Shown here piece after piece: positions 44,476 through 54,235 of a DNA stretch of 64,000 bases. The first letter of the stretch is position 1. Each line of letters starts with the position of its first letter. Under the pieces are notes generated by a model. That model was given only the letters and a program-made list of their open reading frames with translations. It had not been told where the DNA came from and made no database searches. The position numbers and the translations under genes were made by a program. The stretch lies in contig DJIF01000136.1 of assembly GCA_002433485.1 (NCBI GenBank), positions 1-64,000 of the forward strand, given 5' to 3'. The stretch is from Deltaproteobacteria bacterium UBA6601 (GTDB lineage: Bacteria > Myxococcota_A > UBA796 > UBA9615).

Positions 44476-46805
44476 GACGGTGTCCAAGGCATAAGCGAAC
44501 TCCATCCAGCTGCCGCATCCTGCTTTTCGCAGGCTGGATCTGCGGGCTCGTCATATGGGGCGCATCCACGGGCGCCGCTGCCGATTACAACATCTGTGTC
44601 GAGGCTTCTGGACTCAGCCCGATAAGCGGCTGTGGCGAGAGCTGCACCGACTTAACTAGCACTCCAACCACCGTATCCTCCGCACTAGCTGAAGCGGCGA
44701 CTCTGCCCAACTACATCAGCGACGATGGCGCAACAGAACGTCGTCCTGAAGTGCAAGTCTGCATCACCGGGCAGGCCCCGCACCACGAACTCATTCACAT
44801 CGACGAATCCGAACAGCTGATTGGCGACCCACTGATCCTTGCAAACGACGAGGATGTTCCCCTGTGCCCACCGCCATCTAGCGAGCTGCAGCCCGTCATT
44901 TATTGGCAGTTGAACGGGGCGGCCAATAGCACACCACTGCTCTCAGTAAATCTAGACCTGAGATCAGAGGGGCCCTGTCCGGAAAGCAATTCACCTGGCG
45001 TCCTGTTCGAGCTCGGCGAAGGCTACGGCAGGGTTCAACTACAAAACAGCGTCATCATGGGCTCAAAGCACTACGCCATATCCAGCGACAGCTCAGCTCA
45101 GGCCGTAAGCCTGCAACTAGAAGATGTGCACATCGTCCAGTGCGAGGGAGCAGCAGTGCTGAGCAGCGGCGACCTGCAACTGCACACGAGTGAAGTGACG
45201 GGCTGCTTGCTCCGCCCTGCTGTCGGGGGGGCAAACGCGCTCATCCAAAGCAGCCCGGGACATCGGCTTCAGATCAGAGCCAGCACCTTCTTCGGCAACC
45301 TTATCGATGCAGACGGGATCGAGGCAGAGGCCAAAGCCGCGCTGATTCGAGGCAACCTGAATCCGGGCATTGACCGCTCGGTCTTCGCCGCCAACATTCT
45401 CGCCGGACAGGCCGTTCTCATCGACTCAGAACTGACTCCGCTGCTGACCGACGTTGACGAGACCGGCAAAGCTAAGATCTTCAGCGGATCTTCATTGACC
45501 CGTACCGTTTTCTCCCGGAATCGCAAGGTCAGCTCGTTGTCGGGCGAGCAACCCGAACCAGCACTGCCCGCCCGCTGGGGCAGCGCTGGCCTCGATGAAG
45601 CAACTCCCTTCTGTGCAGGCCTGGACCAGAATCAGCCCTACATAGACAGACCAAGTCCCGCATCCGACGCCGAAACGACAACAGGTCCACTCATCGAGCT
45701 TCGCGCAGAGTCTCTCAATCACCCTCTCCACATACAGCTGAGCCACAGCTTTTTGGTGGAAAACGAGCTCGGGGGCGGCACGCTGGTCTCTCTCCGGGGC
45801 AACCGTCCGAACCTATCTGTTCAGCTCCTCAACAACACCATCGCCAACAACGATGCTGCCGCGATCGTCGAGCTCAGTGACCAACTTCGCGAGAGCGAAA
45901 TCGTGGCGGCAAGAAACCTGTTTGTCCCTCCAACTGAGGCGACGTCAGATCTTCCTCTCCTTAAGCTGGCCTCAGCCCCCCGATCAATGACAATCACCAT
46001 GAACATCTCCAAAGAGCAACAGACCTGGGTGACAGCTGAGCTGGCGTCGAGTTCCTGGTATTCAATCGTGGGACCTAATCCTGAGCTCCCAGAGCTGAAC
46101 TTTGTGACACCAAGCTCATTAGCCCCGACCCAATCCGCCTGCGACCGATTCGCTGATAGCTGTCCAGGGCACAGCAAAACTGAATGTAATACTCTTCCCT
46201 GGGTAGAGCTTCCGTGTGCAGCCGACCGAGCTGCGCACTGGCTACCGACAGCAGAATCATGGCTGGGTCTACCCGCAGTCTGGCCCTGGGAGACGAAAAC
46301 ATGTGGCAACAAGAGCAGCCCTATTGCAGCTGGTGCAACAGCTGGAGTCTGCTCCTCTAATCGCCTCTACTACGATCGGCTTGGCAGCTTCGGCGATGGC
46401 GATGGTTATCCAGACCTCATCGACTGCGACAACGAAGATGCGCTGATCTTCCCTCAACACCCGCTCGATGACGGCTTCAGTAGCAACTACTGCGATGACA
46501 TCGAGGCCACCTGCTACAACTGTCCACCTGGAACTGAGCCCAGGCCACCGACCAGCGAGAACGAAGGCGCCGACGAGCCCTATCCAGGGGACTACCACCT
46601 CGTACATCCAGGCTGCTACCAGGGCGGCTGCGGCATCAGCTACAACTGCGAGGGACCAACTGAGAGCAGCGCTGCTGCTCCAGCCGAAGCCCTGCTCTGC
46701 CTGGCCCTACCTCTCGCACGTCGAAGACGAAAGGCTGCACCAACAGAGCCGCGCACTAGCAACCCGAGTACATTTCTCGCTCGCCGCCCTAGCCACGACC
46801 AATAA
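44472..46805 (+). CDS. Secreted beta-helix protein with MYXO-CTERM-like tail
   Basis: 777 residues, start MRRCPRHKRTP at 44472 (ATGA overlap; the longer frame runs back to 44400). Signal: ILLFAGWICGLVIWGAS, then AAADYN, cleavage near 37. Residues about 150-560 look like a right-handed parallel beta-helix: VLFELGEGYGRVQLQNSVI, LQLEDVHIVQCEGAAVL, VRNNTIANN-like LLNNTIANNDAAAIVEL. A DGDGYPDLIDCDNED MopE-like unit is near 660. The tail has CYQGGCGISYNCEG, an Ala/Leu-rich helix (AEALLCLALPLA) and RRRRK, plus 25 more residues. It resembles polymorphic outer-membrane or pectate-lyase-fold surface proteins. No catalytic residues found. Confidence 0.8.
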   Translation: MRRCPRHKRTPSSCRILLFAGWICGLVIWGASTGAAADYNICVEASGLSPISGCGESCTDLTSTPTTVSSALAEAATLPNYISDDGATERRPEVQVCITGQAPHHELIHIDESEQLIGDPLILANDEDVPLCPPPSSELQPVIYWQLNGAANSTPLLSVNLDLRSEGPCPESNSPGVLFELGEGYGRVQLQNSVIMGSKHYAISSDSSAQAVSLQLEDVHIVQCEGAAVLSSGDLQLHTSEVTGCLLRPAVGGANALIQSSPGHRLQIRASTFFGNLIDADGIEAEAKAALIRGNLNPGIDRSVFAANILAGQAVLIDSELTPLLTDVDETGKAKIFSGSSLTRTVFSRNRKVSSLSGEQPEPALPARWGSAGLDEATPFCAGLDQNQPYIDRPSPASDAETTTGPLIELRAESLNHPLHIQLSHSFLVENELGGGTLVSLRGNRPNLSVQLLNNTIANNDAAAIVELSDQLRESEIVAARNLFVPPTEATSDLPLLKLASAPRSMTITMNISKEQQTWVTAELASSSWYSIVGPNPELPELNFVTPSSLAPTQSACDRFADSCPGHSKTECNTLPWVELPCAADRAAHWLPTAESWLGLPAVWPWETKTCGNKSSPIAAGATAGVCSSNRLYYDRLGSFGDGDGYPDLIDCDNEDALIFPQHPLDDGFSSNYCDDIEATCYNCPPGTEPRPPTSENEGADEPYPGDYHLVHPGCYQGGCGISYNCEGPTESSAAAPAEALLCLALPLARRRRKAAPTEPRTSNPSTFLARRPSHDQ

Positions 46806-46936
46806 CCCGTGAGGCGGTTCGCGCTTGCCCATCCGCCTCAAGCGATTAAGCTAGCCGCCGCGCCAAGCCGCCTGCCTTCAGGATCACACCCATTGGCCAA
46901 GCGCCGCCACTTGTAACGGCCCCCGGAGAAAGCACA

Positions 46937-48328
46937 ATGACCCAGGAGAGCACCAGCAGCGAGCCGATAGAAACCGCCATCAATCGCCTTCGAGACAGCT
47001 TCCATTCTGGCAAGACCCGCAGCTATGAGTGGCGGCGCAGCCAGCTGCAGGCCATCGTGCGCATGCTCAAAGAGAACGAACAGGTCCTGGGCGATGCCAT
47101 GCATCAGGACCTGGGCCGCTCCCACTTCGAGGGCTTTGGCAGCGAGACCAACTTCTGCGCCAATGAGGTGCGCCACAGCCTCAAGCACTTGCGCGGCTGG
47201 ATGAAGCCAGAGCGGGTCCCCACCCCGCCCGTCCTGCAGCCGGGCAACTGCCACATCCACCGCGAGCCGCTCGGCGTGGTGCTGGTAATGGGCGCATGGA
47301 ACTATCCGATACAGCTCACGATCGGCCCTGCCGCGGCCGCCATTTCAGCCGGCAACTGCGTCATCATCAAGCCATCGGAGATCTCCTCGGCCTGCTCCAG
47401 GGTGGTCGCCGAATTGCTCCCTCGCTATCTGGATAAAGATTGCGTGCAGGTCATTGAAGGGGGGATTGAGACCTCTACAGCCTTACTGGAGCAACGCTTT
47501 GACCACATATTTTATACCGGTGGGGCACAGGTCGGACGCATCGTAATGACCGCTGCAGCCAGGCACCTTTGTCCGGTCACCCTGGAGTTGGGCGGCAAGA
47601 GCCCGGTCTTTGTCGACCGTTCGGCCCGTATCGGAGTCGCCGCACGACGCATTGTGCGTGGCAAGTACTGGAACACCGGTCAGACCTGCGTGGCTCCCGA
47701 CTACGTGTTGGTCCACGAAGAAATCTACGACCGCTTCGTCGAGGAGGCCCGCAACACCATCTCCCGCTTCTACGGCGAGGACCCCAGTAAGAGCGCTGAC
47801 ATCGGCCGGATCATTAACCAGCGCCACTTCGACCGACTTTGCTCCCTGCTTGACGGCGGCACCGTGGTCATCGGCGGGCAGACCGACGCCGAGAGCCGCT
47901 ACATAGCCCCCACCATGCTGACCGACGTCAAACTCGACTCACCCTTGATGAGCGACGAAATTTTTGGCCCGCTGCTGCCCATCATCAAGGTCGCCTCCTG
48001 CGATGAGGCCATCTCGTTCATCAATCAGCGGGAGAAGCCGCTGGCGCTCTACCTGTTCAGCCGCGACAAAGAGGTCGAGCACAAGGTGCTGACCCGCACC
48101 AGTTCGGGAGGTGCCTGTGTTAACGAGACGATCATGCATCTGGCCGCTCCCGATCTCCCCTTTGGCGGAGTGGGACCCAGTGGCATGGGGGCCTACCATG
48201 GACGCGCGGGATTCGAGACCTACACTCACCGCAAGAGCGTGCTGTCCCGATCAACCCTGATCGACCCTTCGATGGCCTATCCGCCCTTCACCGAAGGCAA
48301 GCAAAAGATGGCCCGTCGCCTGATGTAG
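46937..48328 (+). CDS. Class 3 aldehyde dehydrogenase (fatty aldehyde type)
   Basis: 463 residues. ALDH fold: NAD segment GAWNYPIQLTIGPAAAAI, the FYTGGAQVGR helix, catalytic Glu217 in LELGGKSP and nucleophile Cys251 in NTGQTCVAPD. The start GVVLVMGAWNYPI and length match ALDH3 enzymes such as fatty aldehyde dehydrogenase and coniferyl aldehyde dehydrogenase, which oxidise medium and long aldehydes to acids. It lies alone in a 130-base gap on each side. An uncoupled promoter is likely. Confidence 0.92.
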   Translation: MTQESTSSEPIETAINRLRDSFHSGKTRSYEWRRSQLQAIVRMLKENEQVLGDAMHQDLGRSHFEGFGSETNFCANEVRHSLKHLRGWMKPERVPTPPVLQPGNCHIHREPLGVVLVMGAWNYPIQLTIGPAAAAISAGNCVIIKPSEISSACSRVVAELLPRYLDKDCVQVIEGGIETSTALLEQRFDHIFYTGGAQVGRIVMTAAARHLCPVTLELGGKSPVFVDRSARIGVAARRIVRGKYWNTGQTCVAPDYVLVHEEIYDRFVEEARNTISRFYGEDPSKSADIGRIINQRHFDRLCSLLDGGTVVIGGQTDAESRYIAPTMLTDVKLDSPLMSDEIFGPLLPIIKVASCDEAISFINQREKPLALYLFSRDKEVEHKVLTRTSSGGACVNETIMHLAAPDLPFGGVGPSGMGAYHGRAGFETYTHRKSVLSRSTLIDPSMAYPPFTEGKQKMARRLM

Positions 48329-48357
48329 ACGACTGGCAGGCGGCCAACTGCAGTCGG

Positions 48358-49728
48358 CTAAGAGACAGCCGTATCAGCAGCCACTGGACCGAGCAGCTGG
48401 GGACGCCGACCGACGGAGTAGTAGCTGAAGCCGTGCTCTCGCATCATCTCCAGAGAGTAGATGTTGCGACCATCAAAGATCACAGTCCCACTCATGCGGC
48501 CGCGCATCTCTGAGAAATCCGGGCGCCGGAACTCCGGCCACTCGGTGCAGATGACCAGGGCATCAGCACCATCAAGGGCATCCAGATCGTTGACCACATA
48601 AGAGATGTCGCCGTCCAGTTCCTGACGAGCCCGGTCCATGGCCACCGGGTCAAAAGCCACGACGCTGGCACCGCGCTCCAACAGCCAACGGATAATGTCC
48701 AGAGATGGCGCCTCGCGCATGTCGTCCGTTCGAGGCTTGAAGGCCAGTCCCCAGACCGCAAAGCGAAGGCCTTTGACCTGACCACTGAAGTGCTCATCGA
48801 TCTTGGCGATGAAGCGTCCTCGCTGATCTTGATTGACCCGATGAACCGCTGACAGCAGCTTAGTCGGCGTCTCCTGATCGATGCCCATAGAGATGCAGGC
48901 AAGGACATCCTTAGGAAAACAGGACCCGCCATAACCGAGCCCCGGATAGAGAAACTGATTGCCGATCCGCTGATCGGAGCACATGCCCTTGCGGACCATC
49001 CCGATCTCGGCCCCATAGGCCTCACAAAGGCTGGCGATCTCATTGATAAAGCTGATCTTGGTGGCCAACATGGCGTTAGAGGCGTACTTCACCATCTCGG
49101 CAGAACGAATGTCCATCACCAGGATCGGGTTGCCCTGTCGAACATAGGGCTCATAAAGTCGGCGCATCTTGGCAGCGGTCCGCTCATCATCACAGCCAAC
49201 CACCACCCGATCCGGCTTGTAGAAGTCATGAATAGCAGCGCCCTCTTTGAGGAACTCCGGATTGGACGCCATGGAGAACGGCCGCGAGGTCTGCGCTGAG
49301 ATGGCAGCACGAACCTTGTCGTTGGTGCCTACCGGCACAGTAGACTTGACCACCACGATGGGCCCCCTTGCACCAGGGGCCGGCTCGGGCTGCGCATCGA
49401 GGATACGACCAATGTCCTCAGCCACACCAAGCACATACTGAAGATCGGCCCTGCCCTCATCGTCACTGGGGGTACCCACACAGATAAAGATGAAGTCCGT
49501 ATCCTGGTAGGCCGCGACCGCATCAGTGGTGAAGGTCAGGCGACCGGCAGCAATGTTCCGCTCCAGCAGATCTGAAAGCCCAGGCTCATAAATGGGGCTC
49601 TCACCCCGCCTCATCATCTCGACCTTGACCTCGTCCACATCAAGACACACCACATCGTTGCCGGTGTCCGCAAAGCAGGTACCGGAGACGAGACCGACGT
49701 AGCCGGTTCCAACAATAGTCAGTTGCAC
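48358..49728 (-). CDS. ugd: UDP-glucose 6-dehydrogenase
   Basis: 456 residues. IVGTGYVGLVSGTCFADTGN is the Rossmann start; catalytic Cys lies in YGGSCFPKDV; PEFLKEGAAIHDFYKPDRVVVG and the C-terminal UDP-sugar-binding WALAFKPRTDDMREAPS-like GLAFKPRTDDMREAPS are typical. It oxidises UDP-glucose to UDP-glucuronate with two NAD+. Just upstream on the same strand (77 bases) is UDP-glucuronate decarboxylase, so the two make UDP-xylose in sequence. Confidence 0.95.
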   Translation of the reverse strand: MQLTIVGTGYVGLVSGTCFADTGNDVVCLDVDEVKVEMMRRGESPIYEPGLSDLLERNIAAGRLTFTTDAVAAYQDTDFIFICVGTPSDDEGRADLQYVLGVAEDIGRILDAQPEPAPGARGPIVVVKSTVPVGTNDKVRAAISAQTSRPFSMASNPEFLKEGAAIHDFYKPDRVVVGCDDERTAAKMRRLYEPYVRQGNPILVMDIRSAEMVKYASNAMLATKISFINEIASLCEAYGAEIGMVRKGMCSDQRIGNQFLYPGLGYGGSCFPKDVLACISMGIDQETPTKLLSAVHRVNQDQRGRFIAKIDEHFSGQVKGLRFAVWGLAFKPRTDDMREAPSLDIIRWLLERGASVVAFDPVAMDRARQELDGDISYVVNDLDALDGADALVICTEWPEFRRPDFSEMRGRMSGTVIFDGRNIYSLEMMREHGFSYYSVGRRPQLLGPVAADTAVS

Positions 49729-49806
49729 GCTTTGTTCTCCATCTGCAAGCGACGCTCAATAGCGAATCCAAGGCGAGTCATGCTGCCCCTCAGCCCGAAG
49801 CAGAAC

Positions 49807-50784
49807 TCAGTCTCGATGACTGAAGCTGGCCATGCTCACCCGGTCCTCACTGCCTGACGAGAGCAGCTCATCAAAATAGCTGATGGTACTTAGCAGACCG
49901 GCCTTCAAATCGGTAGTGGGCTCCCATTGGAGCAGTTCACGAGCAAGGCTGATGTCAGGCCGGCGCCGGGTCGGGTCGTCCTGCGGCAGTTCCCGATATA
50001 CAACCTTGCTCCCCGCTCCCACCAGCTCGATGACCAGCTCTGCCAGCTGGGAGATGGTGAACTCAGCAGGGTTGCCCAGGTTGACGGGCCCGTGCTGCTG
50101 GTCCTGGCCCATCATCCGCACGAACGCCTCAATGAGGTCATTGATGTAACAGAACGAGCGAGTCTGAGAGCCATCGCCGTAGACCTCAAGGTCATGCCCT
50201 TTCAGAGCGTTGACCACAAAGTTGGACACCACCCGACCGTCATCAGTCAGCATCCGCGGCCCATAAGTGTTGAAGATGCGCACCACCCTGATGTCCACCT
50301 GATTCTGCCGGTGGTAGTCGAAGCACAGGGTCTCAGCCACACGCTTGCCTTCGTCGTAACAGCTGCGCACCCCAATGGGATTGACATTGCCCCAGTAGCC
50401 CTCTGTCTGCGGATGCTCGACGGGATCGCCATAGACCTCACTGGTCGAGGCATGAAGGATGCGTGCCTTAACCCGCTTGGCCAGGCCCAGCATGTTGATC
50501 GTTCCCATGACGTTGGTCTTAACCGTCTTCACCGGATTGAACTGATAGTGAACCGGCGAAGCCGGACAGGCGAGATGAAAGATCCGATCGACCTCTACCA
50601 GGACCGGCTGAATCACATCGTGCCGCATCAGCTCAAAGTCATTGTTGGCCAGAAGGTGAGCAATGTTCTGGCGCCTGCCCGTAAAGAAGTTGTCCAGACA
50701 CAGGACTTCATCGCCCTCGTCCAGCAGCCGCTCACAGAGATGGGAGCCAATGAAGCCGGCCCCGCCGGTAACCAGAGTTCGCAT
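49807..50784 (-). CDS. UDP-glucuronate decarboxylase (UDP-xylose synthase)
   Basis: 325 residues. SDR with TGGAGFIGSHLCERL, YxxxK in SCYDEGKRVAE, and the strand HLACPASPVHYQFNPVKTVKTN that is diagnostic of UXS among epimerases. HASTSEVYGDP gives the catalytic Ser/Thr. It decarboxylates UDP-glucuronate to UDP-xylose. Together with ugd, UDP-xylose would be available to the glycosyltransferases in this window. Both genes follow the antiporter on the minus strand. Confidence 0.93.
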   Translation of the reverse strand: MRTLVTGGAGFIGSHLCERLLDEGDEVLCLDNFFTGRRQNIAHLLANNDFELMRHDVIQPVLVEVDRIFHLACPASPVHYQFNPVKTVKTNVMGTINMLGLAKRVKARILHASTSEVYGDPVEHPQTEGYWGNVNPIGVRSCYDEGKRVAETLCFDYHRQNQVDIRVVRIFNTYGPRMLTDDGRVVSNFVVNALKGHDLEVYGDGSQTRSFCYINDLIEAFVRMMGQDQQHGPVNLGNPAEFTISQLAELVIELVGAGSKVVYRELPQDDPTRRRPDISLARELLQWEPTTDLKAGLLSTISYFDELLSSGSEDRVSMASFSHRD

Positions 50785-50855
50785 GGTCAGAGAGGATACT
50801 CGAATCAGGCGCGCAGCGAGGACAGGCTCGGGCAGAACCGAGGGCGCTCAGCTCG

Positions 50856-52706
50856 TCAAGCCTCTATCCGACGGCTGAGCAGCATAAACAACAACAACAG
50901 TGCCAGCGCCGCTGCCGGCAGCGCCAACCACACCGAGAGCCCCGCGGAGACCGGCAGGTAGCCAAGCAACAGCGCAACGCTCATCACCACAATCGCGTAG
51001 GGAGCCTGGGTCTTAACGTGATCCATGTGATCGCTGCCGGCCGCAGCTGACGAGAGCAGGGTCGTATCAGAGATGGGTGAGCAATGGTCGCCAAAAATGG
51101 AGCCATCGAGCACCGCGCCGATGCAAATCACAACCATGCCCATAGAGCCGAGCGGAGCGTCAGCGCCGACGGTGGCTGCCAGATCGACGATGATGGGCAA
51201 CAAAATGCCCATCGTCGACCACGACGAGCCGGTTGCAAAGGATATGACGCAGGCGATCAAGAACAGTCCCAGGGGTAGCAGCAGCCCCGGGATGTGGGGC
51301 GCCATAAGCTTGAGATACTCGCCGGTACCAAGACCCTTGCAGACTGCAGCCATAGCCCAGGCCAGAAACAAAATCCCCACCGCCGTACCCAAGGTCCGAT
51401 AGCCGGAAAAAACCGCAGCCAAAGCAGCAGGAAGACTCAGCAATCGCAGGCCCAGCACGACAACCAGCGCCACCGCGAGACCGATGCAGCTGCTCAGAAA
51501 CAGCAGGTAGGTGTTGTCCTCCACCCCCCCGAGGATCTCGCGCAGATGTGCAAATGCCAGTCCCCCTGAGAGGTGATCGGCATGGTTGTGCTCGCCTTGA
51601 TTCCAAAACAACCACAGCACCGAAACTACGGTGGCGCCAATGGGCAGTAGCGCCACCCTCGCCAGATGCGGCTTGTTGTGATCGGGCTCGGTATCAGTGC
51701 TGCTGGCCGACATGGGACGGGCGCCAGGACGAAACACCGCGCCAGTACGATGAGCGCGCCGTTCTGCCACCAGCATGGGCCCAAAATCCCGACTGCTGAA
51801 ACAAACCGTCGCAACCATCAGCAGGCTCAGCAAGCAATAGAAGCGATAGGGAATGGTCTGGAGGAAGACCGCATAGCCAGCCGAAGGCTCCAGGCCGACA
51901 ACCCCCAACTGCGGAGCAAACTGGCTGACCTCGAAAGCAACCCAGGTAGAGAGGACCGAGAGTCCCGCGACCGGCGCGGCGGTAGAGTCCACAATCCAGG
52001 CCAACTTCTCCCGGGATACGCGCATCCGGTCAGTAAGCGGCCGCATGGTTCCGCCCACGATCAGGGTGTTGGCGTAGTCATCAAAGAACACCGCCAGACC
52101 GAGCAGAAAGGTCACCAGGCGGGTCGAGCGCGCCGAACGAGCGAACACCACAAAGCGCTCGGCGACTCCGGCGATGCCCCCAGCACGCACCACCAGGGCC
52201 ACCATTCCAATCAGCACAAAGACGAAGCCAAGCACCGCCAACTGAAAGCTCTGGACGCCATAGCCCAGCCCTGCTGGGACCAGATCACAGACCGCATCTG
52301 CGCCACATCGCGCCAGCTCAGGTTGCTCCGCCCCCGCGGACCTGGCCACGATCTCACACCAGCTGTCCCCACTACAGGCCGGCAGGGTCGCAGGAGCCCG
52401 GTAGACCGAGTTGCCCAGGACAAAAGTACGAATGCTCTCAACAAGGGCCAGCAAGGGCGCAGCAGCCCGCTCGCCGTCCTGCCAGAACAGCATCGTCACA
52501 CCGAGCCATACGCCTCCCGCTAAAGGCAGCAGGGTCCGAGCGGTAGCGAAGGCCAGCGAAATGGCGAACAACGCAGGCAGCAAAGCAGAAGGGCCTAGTT
52601 CCCCTGCATTGGGAAGGAGGAACAGCAGAAATGGGAACAGGGCTGCAATGGCCCAACGCAGAGGTCGCCCTGAAGAGAGCGGCGAACGGGGAGCTTCCGA
52701 GCTCAA
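50856..52706 (-). CDS. NhaC-family Na+/H+ antiporter
   Basis: 616 residues, start TTG 52706 (no ATG or GTG is nearby in frame, and the gene begins seven bases after the upstream stop). About 13 membrane segments. The FFDDYANTLIVGGTMRPLTDR stretch and DSTAAPVAGLSVLSTWVAFE match the NhaC family (PF03553), as do SFATGSSWSTMGILLP and GSIFGDHCSPISDTTLLS. A periplasmic Cys-containing loop (about 95-160) is inserted near the N-terminus. It exchanges Na+ and H+. Part of the minus-strand run with the TPR-like gene and uxs. Confidence 0.88.
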   Translation of the reverse strand: MSSEAPRSPLSSGRPLRWAIAALFPFLLFLLPNAGELGPSALLPALFAISLAFATARTLLPLAGGVWLGVTMLFWQDGERAAAPLLALVESIRTFVLGNSVYRAPATLPACSGDSWCEIVARSAGAEQPELARCGADAVCDLVPAGLGYGVQSFQLAVLGFVFVLIGMVALVVRAGGIAGVAERFVVFARSARSTRLVTFLLGLAVFFDDYANTLIVGGTMRPLTDRMRVSREKLAWIVDSTAAPVAGLSVLSTWVAFEVSQFAPQLGVVGLEPSAGYAVFLQTIPYRFYCLLSLLMVATVCFSSRDFGPMLVAERRAHRTGAVFRPGARPMSASSTDTEPDHNKPHLARVALLPIGATVVSVLWLFWNQGEHNHADHLSGGLAFAHLREILGGVEDNTYLLFLSSCIGLAVALVVVLGLRLLSLPAALAAVFSGYRTLGTAVGILFLAWAMAAVCKGLGTGEYLKLMAPHIPGLLLPLGLFLIACVISFATGSSWSTMGILLPIIVDLAATVGADAPLGSMGMVVICIGAVLDGSIFGDHCSPISDTTLLSSAAAGSDHMDHVKTQAPYAIVVMSVALLLGYLPVSAGLSVWLALPAAALALLLLFMLLSRRIEA

Positions 52707-52713
52707 GATGGGC

Positions 52714-53445
52714 TCAACGATACACCGACTTTCGGGCTCCCTTGGCGCGCTTTCCCTGACCCGCCATTTTCATCAGCATCTTCTGGCTCGGCTTCTCCAG
52801 GTGAAACTGCCACCAGGCCTCACCAAAACCACCCATCTTCAGATCGTCGCCGTTCTGCAGTCGAATCAGGTTCTCAGTAATCGGACCATGATCTGGCAGG
52901 ACCTTCTTCCCCCGGGCCAGCACCGCGCGCGCTCCATCCCGATCTTTGAGCTTGACCTTCATCCAAGCCTCGAGCCCGTAGAGCATCGCCTCTTTGCGAT
53001 TCATAGTACGGGCCTTATCGAGCACCTTCATGGCCTGCTCAGGCTTGTGATGACGAAACCAATAGGCGGCCAGCATACCCTGAGCGACCCAGTGCCTTGA
53101 GCTGCTCTTCTCAAGCAGGGGCAAGGCCTGGTCGAACTTCTTCTGCATGTAATGAAGAGCACCGATCTGGCCGTCGAGCTGCCCCCGCAGCAGAAACACC
53201 CAGCGGCCGTAGCCGTAGCCGCTCTCAAGGATACGTACCGCGTGGTCCACCCGCTGTTGCTGAACTTCAGCGCCAGCACGGGCCATCAAAGCCTCTACGA
53301 CCTTCCAATAACGACGCGCCAGCAGCACGTAACAGGCAATCATTCCGACAATCCCCGGGAGGATGGCGTAGTTGCTCGGCCAGAAGCTGGCGGTAAGGAA
53401 ATATGCGGCGAATCCTGCGGCGATAGCGACAATTAGGCTGTACAT
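52714..53445 (-). CDS. TPR-like membrane protein of unknown function
   Basis: 243 residues from MYSLIVAIAAGFAAYFLTA at 53445; the longer frame to 53676 crosses the divergent regulator and is unlikely. Two membrane helices at about 1-20 and 27-45 (YAILPGIVGMIACYVLLARR). The rest is TPR-like helical repeat: KFDQALPLLEKSSSRHWVAQG, KPEQAMKVLDKARTMNRKEAM, KDRDGARAVLARGKKVLPDHG. The tail is basic. It should be a cytoplasmic-facing membrane scaffold; the partner is unknown. It begins 44 bases from the divergent GntR regulator, which may control it. Confidence 0.75.
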   Translation of the reverse strand: MYSLIVAIAAGFAAYFLTASFWPSNYAILPGIVGMIACYVLLARRYWKVVEALMARAGAEVQQQRVDHAVRILESGYGYGRWVFLLRGQLDGQIGALHYMQKKFDQALPLLEKSSSRHWVAQGMLAAYWFRHHKPEQAMKVLDKARTMNRKEAMLYGLEAWMKVKLKDRDGARAVLARGKKVLPDHGPITENLIRLQNGDDLKMGGFGEAWWQFHLEKPSQKMLMKMAGQGKRAKGARKSVYR

Positions 53446-53489
53446 AGCTTGCGGATGATACTCACCGCGCCGTTCGATACAATCCCTCA

Positions 53490-54215
53490 ATGCCACTGGA
53501 CCTTGAGCGAATTGAACGAAAAGCCATCTCGGAGTCTGTGGCCGAGCAGTTACGTACCGCGATCCTCCGTGGCGAAGTGCAGGTAGGAGAGCGGCTGCCA
53601 CCCGAGAGGGAGCTCGCGCCGCGCTTCGGCACCAACCGCAATACCCTGCGAGAAGCCATTCGCTCGCTGGAAGCACAGGGCCTGGTCATCGCCCGCCACG
53701 GCGACGGCGTGCGAGTCGCCGACTTCCGCAACACCGGCTCTATCTCCCTGCTCCCCGACCTGATCCGCGCAGCCTCCGGAACGGAGCGCAAGGAGATGCT
53801 CGACGACGTCCTGCAGATGCGCAGAAGAATGGCTGTCGAACTGGCAGGGCTGGCCGCGCGCCGCGCCACCGACCCGCAGATCGAAGAGCTGCGACTGCTG
53901 CTGGAGCGCCAGCGAGACAACGATGGTGACCTTTTGCTTTCGCTACAGACCGACCTCGAACTCTACAACGCGATGGTAGATGCGGCCTGCAGCGTGGTCG
54001 CCAAGCTGATGTTTATGACCATCAGCCGGCTCAGCCAGGCCTGTCTGGAGAAGGTACCGGCGCTGCTGTACGTCCACCCCGAGTACCTCAGCCTGATGGA
54101 GCGCACCATCAATGCCATCGCCAACCGGGACCGAGAAGCAGCCGAAGCCGAACTTGAGCAGCTCTATCGCAAGACCGATGCGGTACTTATGGAGCGCTTA
54201 GAGCGCATGAGCTGA
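53490..54215 (+). CDS. GntR/FadR-family transcriptional regulator
   Basis: 241 residues. Winged helix at residues about 10-75: QLRTAILRGEVQVGERLPPERELA and TNRNTLREAIRSLEAQGLVIARHGDGV are the GntR recognition elements. The all-helical ligand domain (about 95-235) is of the FCD/FadR type. Ligands of this class are acids such as acyl-CoA, lactate, gluconate or pyruvate; here unknown. Divergent from the TPR/NhaC/uxs/ugd operon, with a 44-base gap that probably holds its operator. Confidence 0.9.
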   Translation: MPLDLERIERKAISESVAEQLRTAILRGEVQVGERLPPERELAPRFGTNRNTLREAIRSLEAQGLVIARHGDGVRVADFRNTGSISLLPDLIRAASGTERKEMLDDVLQMRRRMAVELAGLAARRATDPQIEELRLLLERQRDNDGDLLLSLQTDLELYNAMVDAACSVVAKLMFMTISRLSQACLEKVPALLYVHPEYLSLMERTINAIANRDREAAEAELEQLYRKTDAVLMERLERMS

Positions 54216-54235
54216 TCAAGCGGTTCACAGCGTCA

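Noticed and set aside
53446..53676. N-terminal extension of the TPR-like protein
   Set aside because: It would overlap the divergent GntR regulator and has no membrane or TPR character; the start at 53445 opens directly with a membrane helix.
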